NCBI RefSeq assembly: GCF_013166655.1
Contig: NZ_JABKCA010000046.1
Location: forward strand, 1-45,999
Source: Lentimicrobium sp. L6
Lineage (GTDB): Bacteria > Bacteroidota > Bacteroidia > Bacteroidales > UBA12170
Length of the DNA stretch: 45,999 nt
Direction of reading: 5' to 3'
How positions within the stretch are numbered: position 1 is the first letter of the stretch; each line of letters opens with the position of its first letter. Positions 44,077 to 45,999 of this stretch are shown piece by piece. The notes beneath the pieces were generated by a model. It did no database searches, was not told the DNA's origin, and saw only the letters and a list, made by a program, of their open reading frames with translations. The position numbers and the translations under genes were made by a program.

Positions 44077-45240
44077 ATGAATAGGTTCACCTTACCAAGA
44101 GATATTTACTACGGAAAAGGATCTCTAGAAGTACTAAAAACAATTAAAGGAAAAAAAGCAAGCATCGTAATTGGAGGAGCCTCTATCAAGAGATTCGGAT
44201 ATTTACAGAAACTTGAAGACTATCTAGCAGAAGCCGGAATAGAAACTCAGTTGATCGAGGGAGTGGAGTGCGATCCATCAGTGGAAACAGTGATGAAAGG
44301 TGCCAAAATGATGCAAGAATTCCAGCCTGATTGGATTGTTTCTATTGGAGGGGGCTCTCCTATTGATGCCGCAAAAGCCATGTGGGTTTTCTATGAACAT
44401 CCAGAAGCCGATTTCAAAGAAATTGCCAAGCCTTTCAATATTCCTGAACTTAGAAATAAAGCCAAGTTCATTGCCATCCCAACTACCAGTGGAACTGCAA
44501 CAGAAGTAACTGCTTTCTCAGTTATCACAGATTATTCAGAAGGAATTAAATATCCTTTAGCTGATTTCGAAATCACTCCAGATATCGCTATCCTTTGCCC
44601 TGAAATTGCCTATCATATGCCAAAGCAATTAACAGCTTTTACTGGAATTGATGCTTTAACTCATGCCACTGAAGCTTATGTAGCTTCTAATGCCTCTGAC
44701 TTTTCAGATCCTTTGGCTCTAAAATCTATTAAAATGATTTTTGATAACTTGATGGATTCCTATAATGGAAAAGAAGAAGCCAGAGATAAAATGCATACCG
44801 CACAATGTTTAGCAGGAATGGCTTTCTCCAATGCTCTATTGGGAATTTGCCACAGTATGGCTCATAAATCTGGTGCTATTTTCCATGTTCCTCATGGCTG
44901 TGCCAATGCTATTTATCTTCCTTATGTATTAGAATACAACAGAACATCAGTTGAAGCTAAATATGCTGAAATTGCAAGATTCATTGGATTAAAAGGAAAT
45001 ACAGATAAAGAATTAGTGGATGAATATATCCTTCAAATTCAGAAAATGAACGAGCAATTGGAAATACCTAAAACTTTAAAAGAGTTTGGTGTGGAAGAAA
45101 AAGACTTTACCGATAACTTAGAAAGAATTTCTGAGAATGCAGTTTTAGATGCCTGCACTGGATGTAATCCAAAAGAAACCACCAAAGAAGACTTCATGAA
45201 ATTATATTCATCAGCCTTTTATGGAGAAGTGAAATTTTAA
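44077..45240 (+). CDS. Iron-containing alcohol dehydrogenase
   Basis: A 387-residue group III Fe-ADH. NAD(P)-binding is at SIGGGSPIDAAKAMWVFYEHP (about 88-108). IPTTSGTATEVTAFSVIT follows, then the iron ligands in GIDALTHATEAY and GICHSMAHKSGAIFHVPHGCANAIYLP, and a late CTGCNPKETT segment. Such enzymes oxidise or form short alcohols (ethanol, butanol, 1,3-propanediol) in fermentation. The C-terminal DACTGCNPKE matches a Bacteroidota/Clostridia-type branch. The gene is expressed from the sigma-54-like site upstream. It ends at a strong terminator, so it is a single-gene unit. With hydE nearby, mixed-acid or alcohol fermentation with hydrogen release is a reasonable guess. Confidence 0.93.
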   Translation: MNRFTLPRDIYYGKGSLEVLKTIKGKKASIVIGGASIKRFGYLQKLEDYLAEAGIETQLIEGVECDPSVETVMKGAKMMQEFQPDWIVSIGGGSPIDAAKAMWVFYEHPEADFKEIAKPFNIPELRNKAKFIAIPTTSGTATEVTAFSVITDYSEGIKYPLADFEITPDIAILCPEIAYHMPKQLTAFTGIDALTHATEAYVASNASDFSDPLALKSIKMIFDNLMDSYNGKEEARDKMHTAQCLAGMAFSNALLGICHSMAHKSGAIFHVPHGCANAIYLPYVLEYNRTSVEAKYAEIARFIGLKGNTDKELVDEYILQIQKMNEQLEIPKTLKEFGVEEKDFTDNLERISENAVLDACTGCNPKETTKEDFMKLYSSAFYGEVKF

Positions 45241-45272
45241 TTTAATTGCCATTGAATTAGAGTATTTGAAAT

Positions 45273-45307
45273 GGAGGCTGTGTAAATTACAGCCTCCTAT
45301 TTTTTTA
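45273..45307 (+). terminator. Rho-independent terminator after the alcohol dehydrogenase
   Basis: A 9-bp perfect stem, GGAGGCTGT/ACAGCCTCC, with a 7-base loop and TATTTTTTT. It ends the Fe-ADH unit and lies next to the convergent lipoprotein gene, for which it could also serve in part. Confidence 0.88.
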
Positions 45308-45721
45308 TTACTCTTTCTCCAATGCCTCTTCGTAATCGACATCAGTGAATATATAATCATATTGGTAATCATAATCATTTAACTGACCACCAGACCACGA
45401 TTCTGAATAAAACATGTTTCTTGAAATATCTTGATTCGCCACCCTAAAATGTGTTATAGAAACAGTGTCGTTAAAAACAACTTGTAATGAATCAGCATAA
45501 AAAACTGGAGGGGGAACCACACCAGATCTATCTGAGCGATGCTCCTTGTTATAGCCACCTACATCTAGAATAATAGGCTCTCTTAATTTTCCTTTGTTAT
45601 ACAAATAAATATCAATTGAATGGCTTGAATTATTTCTTATAAAGTAGTCTCCGCTATAACTAGGATCCTGACATGAAGCAACTAATATTACTATAATAAT
45701 TAATGCAATTATATTTTTCAT
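45308..45721 (-). CDS. Small lipoprotein, tandem paralog 1, function unknown
   Basis: A 137-residue lipoprotein (MKNIIALIIIVILVASCQDP, lipobox LVASC). The mature part has a beta-rich look, DYFIRNNSSHSIDIYLYN and LQVVFNDTVSITHFRV, and ends with the acidic IFTDVDYEEALEKE. I recognise no family. A second copy of the C-terminus (41 residues visible) occurs on the same strand at the window edge, so this is a duplicated lipoprotein. It is convergent with the alcohol dehydrogenase. The start ATG gives a complete lipoprotein signal. Confidence 0.75.
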   Translation of the reverse strand: MKNIIALIIIVILVASCQDPSYSGDYFIRNNSSHSIDIYLYNKGKLREPIILDVGGYNKEHRSDRSGVVPPPVFYADSLQVVFNDTVSITHFRVANQDISRNMFYSESWSGGQLNDYDYQYDYIFTDVDYEEALEKE

Positions 45722-45874
45722 ATTTAACAGATTTATAAATTAAAGAAAAAATTCAAATAAACATCAATATGTTTATCAGTCATATTTGAAGGCTTATGGG
45801 CTTTGAGTTTTGTTCTTAAACTTGTTAAGCCATAGGAGAATTTAATAATATTAGACTCCAAGTAGGCTGCATTT

Positions 45875-45999
45875 TTACTCTTTCTCCAAAGCCTCTTCGT
45901 AATCCTCATCAGTGAATATATAATCAAACTCATTATGATATTCCGACAATTGACTAATCCAAGAACTAGACAAAAACATATTTCTATTTACATCTTCAC
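45875..45999 (-). CDS. Small lipoprotein, tandem paralog 2 (cut by window edge)
   Basis: Only the 3' end lies in the window. The 41 readable codons give EDVNRNMFLSSSWISQLSEY, then HNEFDYIFTDEDYEEALEKE and stop (TAA at 45875-45877). They match the end of the neighbouring lipoprotein (QDISRNMFYSESW, QYDYIFTDVDYEEALEKE) in most positions. The gene runs beyond 45999, so its start and lipobox are not visible. It is transcribed towards paralog 1. Confidence 0.8.
   Translation of the reverse strand, partial: EDVNRNMFLSSSWISQLSEYHNEFDYIFTDEDYEEALEKE

Noticed and set aside
45733-45933. Minus-strand open frame at the right edge
   Set aside because: It overlaps another minus-strand frame that encodes a clear paralog of the neighbouring lipoprotein; this one shows no coding character.

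Overview
The window reads as chromosome of an AT-rich member of the Bacteroidota, probably a free-living (perhaps marine) facultative or strict anaerobe. Four things point there. Two secreted proteins carry C-terminal sorting domains of the type IX secretion system (T9SS). Several lipoproteins and families occur mainly in this phylum (DUF5723, DUF4251, DUF1684, DUF4369/DUF5106, PepSY_TM). Several genes have TAnnTTTG-like -7 boxes and no Shine-Dalgarno sequence. A [FeFe]-hydrogenase maturase (hydE) and an iron-dependent alcohol dehydrogenase suggest fermentation. I see no rRNA, tRNA, phage, transposase or CRISPR, so this looks like ordinary chromosome rather than a mobile island.

Layout. 1-4.4 kb, minus strand: a broken YdeI-like gene, a cyclase-family protein, two alpha/beta hydrolases and a secreted protein built from two tandem repeats. 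4.6-8.7 kb, plus strand: an outer-membrane barrel protein (DUF5723), a DUF4251 protein, then a cobalamin riboswitch followed by a T9SS-secreted beta-propeller-like protein and a strong terminator. 8.7-18.6 kb: one compact plus-strand chemotaxis operon in the order STAS protein, CheY-like, CheA, CheW, MCP, CheR, a histidine-kinase-like protein without its phospho-acceptor histidine, CheD, CheB, hybrid histidine kinase. 18.8-22.4 kb: TPR protein, nitroreductase and M28/glutaminyl-cyclase-like lipoprotein. 22.5-23.9 kb, minus: PIN-PhoH ATPase. 23.9-24.5 kb: a long gap holding a candidate structured RNA, followed by a VF530 protein. 25.1-26.6 kb: methyltransferase and truC-like pseudouridine synthase.

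26.7-34.6 kb is all minus strand: a large T9SS cargo protein, two TlpA-like thioredoxins in an operon with a DUF1684 lipoprotein, a PepSY membrane protein beside a His-rich OB-fold-like lipoprotein, and a HAD phosphatase. 34.8-38.6 kb holds a SWIM-SNF2 helicase, and 38.6-39.5 kb a class IV aminotransferase. 39.7-45.2 kb, plus: hydE, ispD, a sigma-54 activator of the AcoR type and an iron alcohol dehydrogenase. The dehydrogenase has its own -24/-12-like promoter and tandem upstream sites. The right edge has two tandem paralogous small lipoproteins, the second cut by the window.

The observations I rate highest are: (a) a B12 riboswitch directly in front of a secreted beta-propeller protein, suggesting a T9SS counterpart of the BtuG cobalamin-capturing propellers; (b) the chemotaxis operon with a conserved-looking pseudokinase; (c) the unassigned structured RNA at about 24.28-24.45 kb; (d) the sigma-54/upstream-site control region of the alcohol dehydrogenase. 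Functions are inferred from sequence reading only. No database search was run.
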